This document shows, piece by piece, positions 14,502 to 22,471 of a stretch of 28,100 bases of DNA. The translations under genes were made by a program, and so were the position numbers. Below the pieces are notes generated by a model that was not told where the DNA came from, did no database searches, and saw nothing but the letters and a program-made list of their open reading frames with translations. The DNA comes from Candidatus Aminicenantota bacterium (lineage in GTDB: Bacteria; Acidobacteriota; Aminicenantia; JAMOAD01), in the NCBI GenBank assembly GCA_027070475.1, contig JALXDT010000029.1, positions 1 through 28,100 of the forward strand, read 5' to 3'. The first letter of the stretch is position 1; each line of letters opens with the position of its first letter.

Positions 14502-14858
14502 ATGAGAGTTAAAAGAGGACCAAAGAAAGCAAGAAGAAGAAAAAAAATATTAAAGCTTGCCAAAGGTTATTTTGGGGCAAAAAAGAATCTTTACAGGACT
14601 GCAAAAGAACAGGTTGAGAAATCTCTTGTTTATTCTTATGCTGGAAGAAAACAGAGGAAGAGAGATTTTAGAAAACTATGGATCATAAGAATAAACGCAG
14701 CAGTTAGAAATTACGGACTATCCTATTCAAAGTTTATAGATGGCTTAAATAAAGCTAATATAAATATTAATAGAAAAGTATTGTCAGAACTTGCTGTCAG
14801 GGATCCTGAAGCATTTAAGAGCATAGTTGAAAAAGTCAAAGCCTCAGCAAATGCTTGA
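14502..14858 (+). CDS. rplT: 50S ribosomal protein L20
   Basis: An early-assembly 50S protein that binds 23S rRNA and in many bacteria also represses the infC-rpmI-rplT mRNA. The 118-residue sequence has the normal length and signature: basic N-terminal tail RVKRGPKKARRRKKILKLAKGYFG, then YAGRKQRKRDFRKLWIIRINAA and YSKFIDGLNKANININRKVLSELAVRDPEAF. The ribosome binding site AGGAGGA at 14488-14494 fits the ATG. The last 8 nt overlap the most likely start of pheS. I did not find an obvious L20-binding pseudoknot in the short spacer before rpmI, so L20 autoregulation remains only a family-based expectation. Confidence 0.97.
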   Translation: MRVKRGPKKARRRKKILKLAKGYFGAKKNLYRTAKEQVEKSLVYSYAGRKQRKRDFRKLWIIRINAAVRNYGLSYSKFIDGLNKANININRKVLSELAVRDPEAFKSIVEKVKASANA

Positions 14859-15843
14859 TGATGTTATTGAAAAACTTAGAAAAGAGTTTATAGAGAAATT
14901 AAAGGGGATTAAAGATGAACCCTCCCTTCTTAATCTGAAAGGGGAGTTTATCGGGAGAAAGAGAGGAAAGATAAAGTCCCTTTTCAAAGAGCTTGGAAAA
15001 GTAAGCTCAGAGGAGAGGGGAAAGTTAGGGCAGGCTATAAACTCTTTTAAATCTTTTGTGGAGAACTCTCTTTCAGAAAAAGAGAGGGAGTTAAAACAGA
15101 AAAAAGAAAAAATAAAGAGGGAGGATTATACATATCCCGGCTACAGGATTGAGAGAGGGAAAAAACATCTTTTACAGCAAGTTATGGATGAGGTAATAGA
15201 TATATTTTTAAAGATGGGTTACCATATAGAAACTGGGCCAGAAGTTGAAACCGATTATTTTAATTTCACTGCTTTGAATATTCCGGAAGAGCATCCTGCA
15301 AGGGATGAGCATGATACCTTTTATCTGGATTTTGAAAAGGGAAAGGATAAGTTTCTTTTGAGAACTCATACATCTCCCGTTCAGATAAGAACAATGCTAA
15401 AAAAACGCCCTCCTTTGAAAATAATTGTTCCAGGAAAGGTTTTTAGAAAAGATGAACCTGATGATACTCACTCTCCTGTCTTTCATCAGTTAGAAGGTCT
15501 TGTTGTAGGTAAGTCAATTTCTTTTGCTGATTTGAAGGGGACCTTGATAACATTTTTAAAAGCCCTTTTTGGTGATGAGATAAAGGTTAGATTCAGGCCA
15601 TCCTTTTTCCCTTTTACTGAGCCCAGTGCAGAGGTTGATGTGCTTTTGAAAGGGGATTGGCTGGAGATTTTAGGATGTGGAATGGTTGATCCTGCAGTTT
15701 TCTCAGAGGTTGGTATTGATCCTGAGGAGTATACTGGCTTTGCCTTCGGATTGGGAATCGATAGGATTACTATGGTTAAATATGGAGTTAAGAGTTTAAG
15801 ATACTTTTATGATAATGATTTAAGGTTTTTGAGGCAATTTTAA
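14851..15843 (+). CDS. pheS: Phenylalanyl-tRNA synthetase alpha chain
   Basis: Catalytic subunit of the alpha2-beta2 PheRS. The N-terminal ~95 residues are a charged coiled coil that contacts tRNA; the class II core follows. Landmarks include HPARDEHDTFYL, LLRTHTSPVQIRTM (motif 1-2 region), GKVFRKDEPDDTHSPVFHQLEG (motif 2), and GFAFGLGIDRITMVKYGVKSLRYFYDNDLRFL (motif 3). The start is uncertain: the ATG at 14851 (330 residues, overlapping rplT by 8 nt) agrees with the family's N-terminus, while a TTG at 14827 would add eight residues inside rplT. Neither has a strong ribosome binding site, so translational coupling to rplT is likely. pheT starts on the last base of the stop codon. Confidence 0.95.
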   Translation: MLDDVIEKLRKEFIEKLKGIKDEPSLLNLKGEFIGRKRGKIKSLFKELGKVSSEERGKLGQAINSFKSFVENSLSEKERELKQKKEKIKREDYTYPGYRIERGKKHLLQQVMDEVIDIFLKMGYHIETGPEVETDYFNFTALNIPEEHPARDEHDTFYLDFEKGKDKFLLRTHTSPVQIRTMLKKRPPLKIIVPGKVFRKDEPDDTHSPVFHQLEGLVVGKSISFADLKGTLITFLKALFGDEIKVRFRPSFFPFTEPSAEVDVLLKGDWLEILGCGMVDPAVFSEVGIDPEEYTGFAFGLGIDRITMVKYGVKSLRYFYDNDLRFLRQF

Positions 15844-17870
15844 TGAGAGTAAGTTTAAATATTTTAAAAGAGCTAATTAAAATAGATAAAACTAAAGAAG
15901 AGCTTATTGAGATTTTTAATAATCTCATGATGCCTGTTGAGGAAGTTGAGGAATATGAGGATGATACAATTTTTGAACTTGAAATAACACCGAATAGACC
16001 AGATTTATTAGGGCATTTAGGTGTCGCCTTTCAACTTTCATCCTTTTTGGGAGTTAATCCACCCGAGTTAAAGATTCACTATGAAACAATAGAAGAAAAC
16101 ATTGATGAATTGGTTGAAATAGAGATTAAAGATAAAAGATGTCTCAGATATTCCGGAATGGTTGTAAAGGATTTAAAGATTGAAGAATCTCCCGAATGGA
16201 TGAAAAGAAGACTTGAGCTTTTAGGTCTAAGGCCTATAAACAATGCAGTTGATGTATCTAACTATGTTATGATGGTGACCGGCCACCCCATACATACCTT
16301 TGATCTCGATCTTTTGAAAGGAAGAAAAATAATAGTTAGAAAAGGAATAAATGGTGAAAAAATACTGTGTCTTGATGAAGTTGAAAGAGAATTATCAGAC
16401 AATGATATAGTAATTGCAGATGAGGAAAGAGCTGTGGCAATAGCCGGAGTCATAGGCGGTGAGGAAACAGGGATTAATGAAAAGACTGAAAATATTTTTA
16501 TTGAAAGTGCTTATTTCATACCAAAGTATGTTAGATATACTTCAAGAAGATTAAAGGTATCAACTGATTCAAGCTATAGATTTGAAAGGGGAGCTGATAT
16601 AGAGGCAACTATCCTTGCAGCAAAGTATGCTGCCACTCTCTTTTATTCCTTTGGGGCAAAGATAGTTTCAGGAATTAAGGATGTAAAGACAGCTGATATA
16701 AGAAAAAAAATCCTAAAATTAAGATATAAGCGAGTTAATTCTATACTTGGGACAAATCTTTCAAAAGAGAAAATAAATGATATTCTTTTATCGCTTGGAA
16801 TTAAGATTGTAGAGAAAAGTGAAAAAAGCTTAAGAGTTGAAATACCATCAATCAGAAGAGATATTGAGCGGGAGATAGACATAATAGAGGAGATAGCTAT
16901 CTTGTATGGTTATAATAGAATTGAGGAAAGTTTACCTATATTAAATACGGGAGTGTTTGATGATAGGGAAAGAAAAAAAAGAGCTGAAGTTGAGCAAATA
17001 TTGAATTCCTATGGTTTTAATGAAGTCGTGAATTACAGCTTTTTATCAGAGAAAGAATCCAACCTATCTCTTGATAAAAAAGAAGCCTTAAAGCTTAAGA
17101 ATCCTCTCTCTCTTAATTTTGAATATTTGAGAACATCACTTTTGCCCTCCCTGTTAAAAAATGCTGCTTATAATCTAAACAGAGAACAAAAGGGTGTAAA
17201 AATTTATGAATGGGGGAAAATTTATTTTCTTTTAAATGGGGAAATTAAAGAGGAGGAGAATATAGGTTTATTAATAAGTGGTTCTCCTGAGCAAAAATGG
17301 TCCTTAATAAATAAGAAAGCGTATGATTGTTTTGAGCTTAAGGGTGTAATTGAAGAGATTTTTGAGAACTGGCGAGAAAAGATAGATTTTAAAAATGTAA
17401 GAAAGAATATGCTTATTCCTGACACTACCTTTGAGATAGTACTTAATGGTGAAATTGTCGGTTATATCGGTGAGGTAGAGAAAGAGGTAAGAGATTTTTA
17501 TGATATAGAAAAAAGGGCTTTTTATGGGGAACTTTATAGTGAGAAATTTTTAAGCCAACTGGAGAAAAGGTCCTATGCCGAAATCTCAAAATATCCAGCG
17601 ATTTGGTTTGACCTTTCTCTGCTTATCCCCAATGAGATTCAATATTCTCAAATAAAAGAAGGTATTGAAAATTTAAAAATCAAACATCTTGAAACTTTTT
17701 ATCCTATTGATATTTACAAAGGAAAGGGAGTTGAAGAGGGAAAAAGGTCTGTAACAATGAGATTTGTTTTCAGAGATCCTCTAAAAACACTTAATTCTGA
17801 AGAGGCAGAAAGAGAACTGAACACTATAAAACTTGAACTAGAGTCAAAATATAGTATAAAATTAAGATAA
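15843..17870 (+). CDS. pheT: Phenylalanyl-tRNA synthetase beta chain lacking the N-terminal tRNA-binding (OB) domain
   Basis: Non-catalytic partner of PheS that holds the editing and anticodon-binding regions. Typical bacterial PheT has about 790-800 residues; this one has 675. The N-terminal piece MRVSLNILKELI...NNLMMPVEEVEEYEDD runs directly into IFELEITPNRPDLLGHLGVA. In the usual protein about 110 residues, the EMAP/OB-fold tRNA-binding domain, lie between these two blocks. The rest looks complete: B3/B4 editing region (LRYSGMVVKDL, NNAVDVSNYVM, HTFDLDLL, GVIGGEETGI), B5, the catalytic-like core (NPLSLNFEYLRTSLLPSLL), and the C-terminal ferredoxin-fold anticodon-binding domain from about 585. 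The frame is continuous and the stop is followed by AAGGAGG for the next gene, so it is not a broken gene. Whether the OB domain is truly absent from the enzyme or supplied elsewhere is unknown. Confidence 0.93.
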   Translation: MRVSLNILKELIKIDKTKEELIEIFNNLMMPVEEVEEYEDDTIFELEITPNRPDLLGHLGVAFQLSSFLGVNPPELKIHYETIEENIDELVEIEIKDKRCLRYSGMVVKDLKIEESPEWMKRRLELLGLRPINNAVDVSNYVMMVTGHPIHTFDLDLLKGRKIIVRKGINGEKILCLDEVERELSDNDIVIADEERAVAIAGVIGGEETGINEKTENIFIESAYFIPKYVRYTSRRLKVSTDSSYRFERGADIEATILAAKYAATLFYSFGAKIVSGIKDVKTADIRKKILKLRYKRVNSILGTNLSKEKINDILLSLGIKIVEKSEKSLRVEIPSIRRDIEREIDIIEEIAILYGYNRIEESLPILNTGVFDDRERKKRAEVEQILNSYGFNEVVNYSFLSEKESNLSLDKKEALKLKNPLSLNFEYLRTSLLPSLLKNAAYNLNREQKGVKIYEWGKIYFLLNGEIKEEENIGLLISGSPEQKWSLINKKAYDCFELKGVIEEIFENWREKIDFKNVRKNMLIPDTTFEIVLNGEIVGYIGEVEKEVRDFYDIEKRAFYGELYSEKFLSQLEKRSYAEISKYPAIWFDLSLLIPNEIQYSQIKEGIENLKIKHLETFYPIDIYKGKGVEEGKRSVTMRFVFRDPLKTLNSEEAERELNTIKLELESKYSIKLR

Positions 17871-17880
17871 GGAGGTATAT

Positions 17881-18069
17881 ATGGAAGAGGATAGTATATA
17901 TAGACTTGAAACAAAGATAGAAAAGCTTTTAGAAAATTATAAGAGAATGAAAGAGGAGAATGAACAACTTAAAAGGGAAAAAGCTGATCTTGAAAACACA
18001 AAAAAAATTATAGAGGAAAAATTATCCAAGCTTTTGATGAGAATCGAAGAGATTGAAAAAGAGTTATGA
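17881..18069 (+). CDS. Small coiled-coil protein, ZapB-like
   Basis: A 62-residue, highly charged protein that is almost entirely heptad-repeat coiled coil (IYRLETKIEKLLENY...EQLKREKADLENTKK...KLSKLLMRIEEIEKEL). Size and character resemble ZapB, which bundles the division ring by binding ZapA. The case rests mostly on position: AAGGAGG at 17869-17875 gives a good start, and its last 4 nt overlap zapA. Coiled coils lack specific motifs, so homology to E. coli ZapB cannot be claimed from sequence; a partner of ZapA is the reasonable inference. Confidence 0.65.
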   Translation: MEEDSIYRLETKIEKLLENYKRMKEENEQLKREKADLENTKKIIEEKLSKLLMRIEEIEKEL

Positions 18070-18341
18070 GTGAAAGAATAGTTGAGATGGAGATTTATGG
18101 TAATATTATAAAAGTAAATATTGCCGATGATATGAGTGAAGATTATATTCACGAACTTGCAAATTTTGTAGAACAAAAAATGGTGGAAGTGGGGAAATTT
18201 ATATCAAATGCTAATACTATGAAGGTAGCTTTGATAGCCCTTTTAAATATAGCTGATGAAAACCTCCAACTCAGAAAAGAGTTGGCTAAATATAAGATGG
18301 CTATAAAAGATGTTGAAAGAAAGATATCTTATATTGAATAG
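18066..18341 (+). CDS. zapA: Cell division protein ZapA
   Basis: ZapA binds FtsZ filaments and cross-links them into the Z ring. The 91 residues contain the family's N-terminal beta-hairpin region VEMEIYGNIIKVNIADDMSEDYIHELANFVEQKM, then the long helix TMKVALIALLNIADENLQLRKEL that forms the tetramer coiled coil. The length is usual. Translation is coupled to the ZapB-like gene by a 4-nt ATGA overlap. Placement after pheT and before RNase Y is a recurrent bacterial arrangement. In many bacteria a 6S RNA gene follows zapA; only 61 nt separate zapA and rny here, which is too short for one. Confidence 0.88.
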   Translation: MSERIVEMEIYGNIIKVNIADDMSEDYIHELANFVEQKMVEVGKFISNANTMKVALIALLNIADENLQLRKELAKYKMAIKDVERKISYIE

Positions 18342-18377
18342 AATGAGAGATAAATTTTCGGGCTAAACTTAATTCCA

Positions 18378-18397
18378 CCTCCACCATAAAAAGGAGG
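18378..18397 (+). promoter_or_regulatory. Hairpin that can pair with the RNase Y ribosome binding site
   Basis: CCTCC at 18378-18382 is an exact complement of the ribosome binding site GGAGG at 18393-18397, with a 10-nt loop between; the rny ATG is at 18403. Folded, the mRNA would hide the site. A competing pairing, TTCC (18373-18376) with GGAA (18396-18399), also blocks it. The structure is small, and its use in control is an inference. Confidence 0.4.
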
Positions 18398-18402
18398 AAA
18401 AA

Positions 18403-19968
18403 ATGAATTTAATTATCGGAGTAATTATAGGGATAATTATAGGAGCAGTCTTTTCCTATTTTATTATTCTTACAAAAATAAAAAAAGGTAAATTAAAAGA
18501 TATTGAAATCAGTCAGCAAAAAGCTGAAGAGATCTTAAGAAAAGCTGAAGAGGATGCTCAAAAGATAAAAAAGGATGCTGAACTTTCTGCAAAAGAGGAG
18601 TATCTTGCTCTTAAGACTGATCTTGAAAAAAGCTATAATGAAAGACAGAATAGGTTGAATAATTTTGAAAGAAGATTACTTCAAAAAGAGGATAATTTAG
18701 AAAGAAGAGCTACCACTCTTGAGAATAAGGAAAAAGAGCTTTATAGAAAGGAGAATTATTTAAAATCGAGAGAACAGGAGATTGAGGAATTAAAGAAAAA
18801 GCATAAAGAGATTATAGAGCAGCAGATTCAAGAACTTCATAAGATAGCCAGAATGTCTCCTGAAGAAGCAAAAGAATTAATCCTGAAGAAGGTTGAGGAA
18901 GAGAGTCAGGAAGATATTGCAAGACTTTTAAAGAAAGTAGAAGAGGATTATTTAAGGAGGAAAGATCTTTTAGCTCAGGAAATTATGGCTACAGCAATTC
19001 AAAGCAATGCGGCAGAGTATGTGATTGAATCCACGGTTGCTGTTGTTGACCTTCCTTCTGATGATATGAAGGGAAGAATAATCGGAAGAGAGGGAAGAAA
19101 TATAAGAACTCTGGAAATGCTAACCGGTACAAATTTGATTATTGATGATACACCTGAAGCGGTAATTGTTTCTTCTGCAGACCCAATAAGAAGGGAAATT
19201 GCAAAGAGGGCGCTTCAAAGGCTTGTTGAGGATGGAAGGATCAATCCGGCAAGAATTGAAGATGTTATAAATGATACAAGAAAGAAATTTGAAAAATCTC
19301 TTTATGATGAGGGAGAGGCTGTTGTAATGGAATTTGGTTTAAAAAATGTCCATCCTGAATTAATCAAATTACTCGGAAAGCTCAGATATAGAACATCTTA
19401 TGGTCAGAATGTGCTTGAACACTCAAAAGAGGTCGCAGCTTATGCCGGGAGAATGGCTGCTGAAATCGGAGCGAATGTTGAAGTTGCCACAAGGGCTGGT
19501 TTGCTCCATGATATCGGGAAAGCCATAGATAGAGAGGTTGAGGGAACTCACCTTGAATTGGGAGTTAAACTCGCAAGAAAATATGGTGAGAGTGAAGAAG
19601 TAATTCAGGCAATTGCTTCCCACCATCAGGATATGAACTTTCCTTCCATTGAGGCTATGCTTGTTCAAGCTGCTGATACTCTTTCAGCTGCAAGACCTGG
19701 AGTTAGAAGAGAAATACTTGAGGTATATCTTAAAAGACTTGAAAAACTCGAAAATATTGCATCTAATTTTGAAGGGGTTGTTAAAGCTTATGCACTTCAG
19801 GCAGGAAGAGAGGTTAGAATTATTGTTAATGCTGATAAGGTTTACGATGAAGAAGCTATTATTTTAGCAAGAAAGATTGCAAAGAAAATTGAGGAGGACC
19901 TTGAATATCCCGGTCAAATAAAGGTTACAGTGGTTAGAGAAAAGAGAATTGTTGAATTTGCAAGATAG
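18403..19968 (+). CDS. rny: Ribonuclease Y
   Basis: Membrane-anchored endoribonuclease that starts bulk mRNA decay in bacteria lacking RNase E. The 521 residues match the usual length (about 520). In order: an N-terminal membrane helix (2-24), a long coiled coil (about 30-200) with many Glu, Lys and Arg, a KH RNA-binding domain with MKGRIIGREGRNIRTLEMLTG, and an HD domain with VLEHSKEVAAYAG, LLHDIGKA and the distal AIASHH, which holds the metal-binding His and Asp residues. The strong ribosome binding site GGAGG sits in a possible hairpin. The gene lies downstream of zapA and 10 nt before the sugar dehydrogenase. Confidence 0.95.
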   Translation: MNLIIGVIIGIIIGAVFSYFIILTKIKKGKLKDIEISQQKAEEILRKAEEDAQKIKKDAELSAKEEYLALKTDLEKSYNERQNRLNNFERRLLQKEDNLERRATTLENKEKELYRKENYLKSREQEIEELKKKHKEIIEQQIQELHKIARMSPEEAKELILKKVEEESQEDIARLLKKVEEDYLRRKDLLAQEIMATAIQSNAAEYVIESTVAVVDLPSDDMKGRIIGREGRNIRTLEMLTGTNLIIDDTPEAVIVSSADPIRREIAKRALQRLVEDGRINPARIEDVINDTRKKFEKSLYDEGEAVVMEFGLKNVHPELIKLLGKLRYRTSYGQNVLEHSKEVAAYAGRMAAEIGANVEVATRAGLLHDIGKAIDREVEGTHLELGVKLARKYGESEEVIQAIASHHQDMNFPSIEAMLVQAADTLSAARPGVRREILEVYLKRLEKLENIASNFEGVVKAYALQAGREVRIIVNADKVYDEEAIILARKIAKKIEEDLEYPGQIKVTVVREKRIVEFAR

Positions 19969-19978
19969 GTAGAAAAAA

Positions 19979-21289
19979 ATGAAAGAATTATTGCTAAGAA
20001 GAATAAAGAATAAAGAAATTTTGATTGGAATTGTTGGATTGGGTTATGTGGGCCTTCCTTTGGCAAGAGAGTTTTTAAATAGTGGTTATAAGGTTTTGGG
20101 TTTTGATATCGATAAAGCTAAAGTTTCCCTTTTAAAAGCGGGAAAATCGTATATAAAGCATATTGAGTCGGATTTTATAAAAAAATATGTTGTCGACGAA
20201 AAAAAGTTTGATGCAACCTCCGATTTTAAAAGATTAAAGGATGTTGATTTTATTATAATCTGTGTTCCAACCCCTCTTGATAGTCACAAAAATCCTGATT
20301 TAAAATATGTTATTCAAACAACTGTAACAATAAAACAAAATCTTAGAAAGGGGCATGTGATAGTACTTGAAAGTACAACATACCCCGGAACAACGGATGA
20401 GATTCTTTTAAAAATCCTTGAAGAGAGTGGGTTAAAAGAGGGTAAGGATTTTTTTCTTGGTTATTCACCTGAAAGGGAGGACCCAGGAAGTAAAAAATTT
20501 ACTACAAGAACTATTCCAAAGGTTGTTAGTGGGATTTCAAAAGATTCTCTTGAGATAATAGATGCTCTATATTCTAAAATCATTGTTAAGACTGTTCCTG
20601 TCTCTTCCACGAAAGTTGCCGAAGCATCTAAAATTCTTGAAAATACATATAGGGCTGTAAATATTGCTCTTGTTAATGAACTTAAAATCATTTTTGATAA
20701 GATGGGAATTAATATATGGGAAGTAATAGAAGCAGCAAAGACAAAACCATTTGGTTTTACCCCATTTTATCCGGGGCCCGGTTTGGGAGGACACTGTATA
20801 CCTATAGATCCCTTTTATTTGACCTATAAGGCAAAGGAATATGATTATACGACAAGGTTCATTGAGTTAGCTGGAGAGGTTAATACATATCAACCATATT
20901 ATGTAGTGGAAAAAGCGATGGGAGCTTTAAATGATTTTTCAAAAACATTAAAGGGAGCTAAAATATTGATTTTGGGTGTTGCTTACAAAAGGGATGTAGA
21001 TGATACAAGAGAAAGTCCGGCGCTTAAAATTATAGATATTTTAGAAAAGAGAGGAGCTAATGTTGATTATTATGATCCCTTTGTTTCAGAGCTTTCATCA
21101 TTTAGACACTATCCAGATTTGAATAAAGTCTCAATAGACTATTCTCCTGAAAAATTGAGGGAGTATGACCTTGTTATGATAATTACAGATCATTCTGATT
21201 TTAAATATGATGAGATTCTTGAAAATGCGAATTTAATTCTTGATACAAGAGGTGTTTATAAAGATTCTCCAAAGGTCTATAGAGCCTAA
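19979..21289 (+). CDS. UDP-sugar 6-dehydrogenase, UDP-N-acetylglucosamine type (WbpA-like)
   Basis: An NAD-dependent dehydrogenase that oxidises C6 of a UDP-hexose to the uronic acid in two steps, supplying sugars for polysaccharide or glycoprotein. The 436-residue protein has the NAD motif GIVGLGYVGLPLA (17-29), ESTTYPGTTDE, GYSPEREDPGS (161-171), the active-site block PGPGLGGHCIPIDPFYL with catalytic Cys273, and GVAYKRDVDDTRESPALKI in the C-terminal domain. The PEREDPG and GLGGHCIPIDP forms are closer to the WbpA/UDP-GlcNAc branch than to UDP-glucose dehydrogenase, but substrate assignment by eye is tentative. No other glycan genes are nearby; it follows rny by 10 nt with a weak ribosome binding site and probably rides on the same transcript. 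Confidence 0.88.
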   Translation: MKELLLRRIKNKEILIGIVGLGYVGLPLAREFLNSGYKVLGFDIDKAKVSLLKAGKSYIKHIESDFIKKYVVDEKKFDATSDFKRLKDVDFIIICVPTPLDSHKNPDLKYVIQTTVTIKQNLRKGHVIVLESTTYPGTTDEILLKILEESGLKEGKDFFLGYSPEREDPGSKKFTTRTIPKVVSGISKDSLEIIDALYSKIIVKTVPVSSTKVAEASKILENTYRAVNIALVNELKIIFDKMGINIWEVIEAAKTKPFGFTPFYPGPGLGGHCIPIDPFYLTYKAKEYDYTTRFIELAGEVNTYQPYYVVEKAMGALNDFSKTLKGAKILILGVAYKRDVDDTRESPALKIIDILEKRGANVDYYDPFVSELSSFRHYPDLNKVSIDYSPEKLREYDLVMIITDHSDFKYDEILENANLILDTRGVYKDSPKVYRA

Positions 21290-21314
21290 ATTTGAGTAAG
21301 TTTATATAAAATAC

Positions 21315-21343
21315 TTGACAAAACCTCACTAATATTCTATAAT
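21315..21343 (+). promoter_or_regulatory. Consensus sigma70 promoter for the dnaJ-hspR-sigma unit
   Basis: TTGACA at 21315-21320 and TATAAT at 21338-21343, both perfect, with the ideal 17-nt spacer. Transcription would begin near 21350, so the leader before the dnaJ ATG at 21360 is only about 10 nt and consists of the ribosome binding site. AACCTC (21322-21327) and GAGGTT (21351-21356) form an inverted repeat around the -10 box. I see no full HspR box (CTTGAGT-N7-ACTCAAG): only one half-like TTTGAGT at 21291-21297. Confidence 0.85.
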
Positions 21344-21359
21344 ACTCTGGGAGGTTGTA

Positions 21360-22463
21360 ATGAAAAAGGATTATTATGAGATTCTGGGGGTTTCAAAGAA
21401 TGCAAGTCAAAGTGAGATAAAAAAAGCTTACAGAAAGCTTGCAAGAAAATACCATCCGGATCTTAATCCTGGAGATAGCGAAGCAGAGAAAAAATTTAAA
21501 GAAATACAGGAAGCTTATGAAGTTTTATCAGATCCAAAAAAAAGGGAGCAATATGATAGATTTGGTGCTGTTGGTGATTTTCAGAATCCTTATCAAGGAG
21601 CTCAGACAGATTGGGGTGGTTTTGAAGGTTTTGATTTTGGAGGATTCGGAGATTCAAGCTTTGCTGATATTTTTGAAACTATTTTTAATAGTAGAAGTTC
21701 AAGGTCTAAAAAGAAAACAGCTCAAAGAGGTGAAGATCTCTACTATAATATAAATATAAGCTTTGAAGATTCAATAAAGGGTTTAAACACAGAGATTTTG
21801 ATTCAGAGGAAGAAAAAGTGTTCCCATTGCGGGGGAACAGGATATGAATCATCAGGAAGAACAGTATGCCATACCTGTAATGGAACAGGTAAGGTGTATA
21901 AGCAGAAATTTCATTTGAAATTTTCAACTACATGTCCAACCTGTGGAGGGACAGGTTATCTTCCGGGGCCTGTTTGTAAGTATTGTGGGGGTACAGGAAG
22001 AGTAGATGGTACTGAAAGAATTAGAGTAAAAATTCCTGCCGGAGTAAAAAATGGAGCCAGACTTAGACTTGCCGGAAAGGGGAATGCCGGTATAAGGGGA
22101 GGGAAATCCGGAGATCTTTACATTACAATCAATGTCCTTCCCCATAGATTATTTCAAAGAGAGGGGGATAATATTTATATAAAAGTTCCGATAACTATTA
22201 CAGAAGCTTCCCTTGGGGCTAAGATAAAGGTCCCAACAGTAGACGGAACTGCTATAATGAAAATTCCTCCCGGAACAAAGTCAGGACAGAAGTTCAGATT
22301 AAAGGGCAAAGGGGTTTATAATTCTGTTACAAAAGTAAGAGGTGATCAATATGTAACAGTTGAAATAGTTCCTCCACCGATTGAGAATTTAAAAGTGAGA
22401 GAGCTTTTAAAGGAAATAGAGAAGGAAGCAAAATATAACCCAAGAAGTGAGCTTAATCTTTAG
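21360..22463 (+). CDS. dnaJ: Chaperone protein DnaJ (type I Hsp40)
   Basis: Co-chaperone that delivers unfolded proteins to DnaK and stimulates its ATPase. The 367-residue protein is a full type I Hsp40: J domain 1-66 with His32-Pro33-Asp34, a Gly/Phe-rich linker (about 68-105), a zinc domain with four CxxCxGxG-type repeats (Cys154/157, 170/173, 192/195, 206/209), then the two client-binding beta domains and dimerisation end. It has a consensus promoter and GGGAGGT ribosome binding site. Downstream, only 8 nt away, is the HspR-type regulator gene. dnaK and grpE are not in the window. Confidence 0.95.
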   Translation: MKKDYYEILGVSKNASQSEIKKAYRKLARKYHPDLNPGDSEAEKKFKEIQEAYEVLSDPKKREQYDRFGAVGDFQNPYQGAQTDWGGFEGFDFGGFGDSSFADIFETIFNSRSSRSKKKTAQRGEDLYYNINISFEDSIKGLNTEILIQRKKKCSHCGGTGYESSGRTVCHTCNGTGKVYKQKFHLKFSTTCPTCGGTGYLPGPVCKYCGGTGRVDGTERIRVKIPAGVKNGARLRLAGKGNAGIRGGKSGDLYITINVLPHRLFQREGDNIYIKVPITITEASLGAKIKVPTVDGTAIMKIPPGTKSGQKFRLKGKGVYNSVTKVRGDQYVTVEIVPPPIENLKVRELLKEIEKEAKYNPRSELNL

Positions 22464-22471
22464 GAGGGGAG

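Noticed and set aside
15843..17870. pheT as a pseudogene because of its short length
   Set aside because: The frame is complete, all other domains are present, and flanking signals are normal; the missing part is one discrete domain.
18342..18402. 6S RNA (ssrS), which often follows zapA
   Set aside because: The zapA-rny spacer is only 61 nt and shows no long rod-like stem with a central bubble.
21291..21320. HspR box (CTTGAGT-N7-ACTCAAG) or CIRCE element at dnaJ
   Set aside because: Only one half-like TTTGAGT is found; the second half at the proper spacing is missing, and no CIRCE inverted repeat (TTAGCACTC...GAGTGCTAA) is present.
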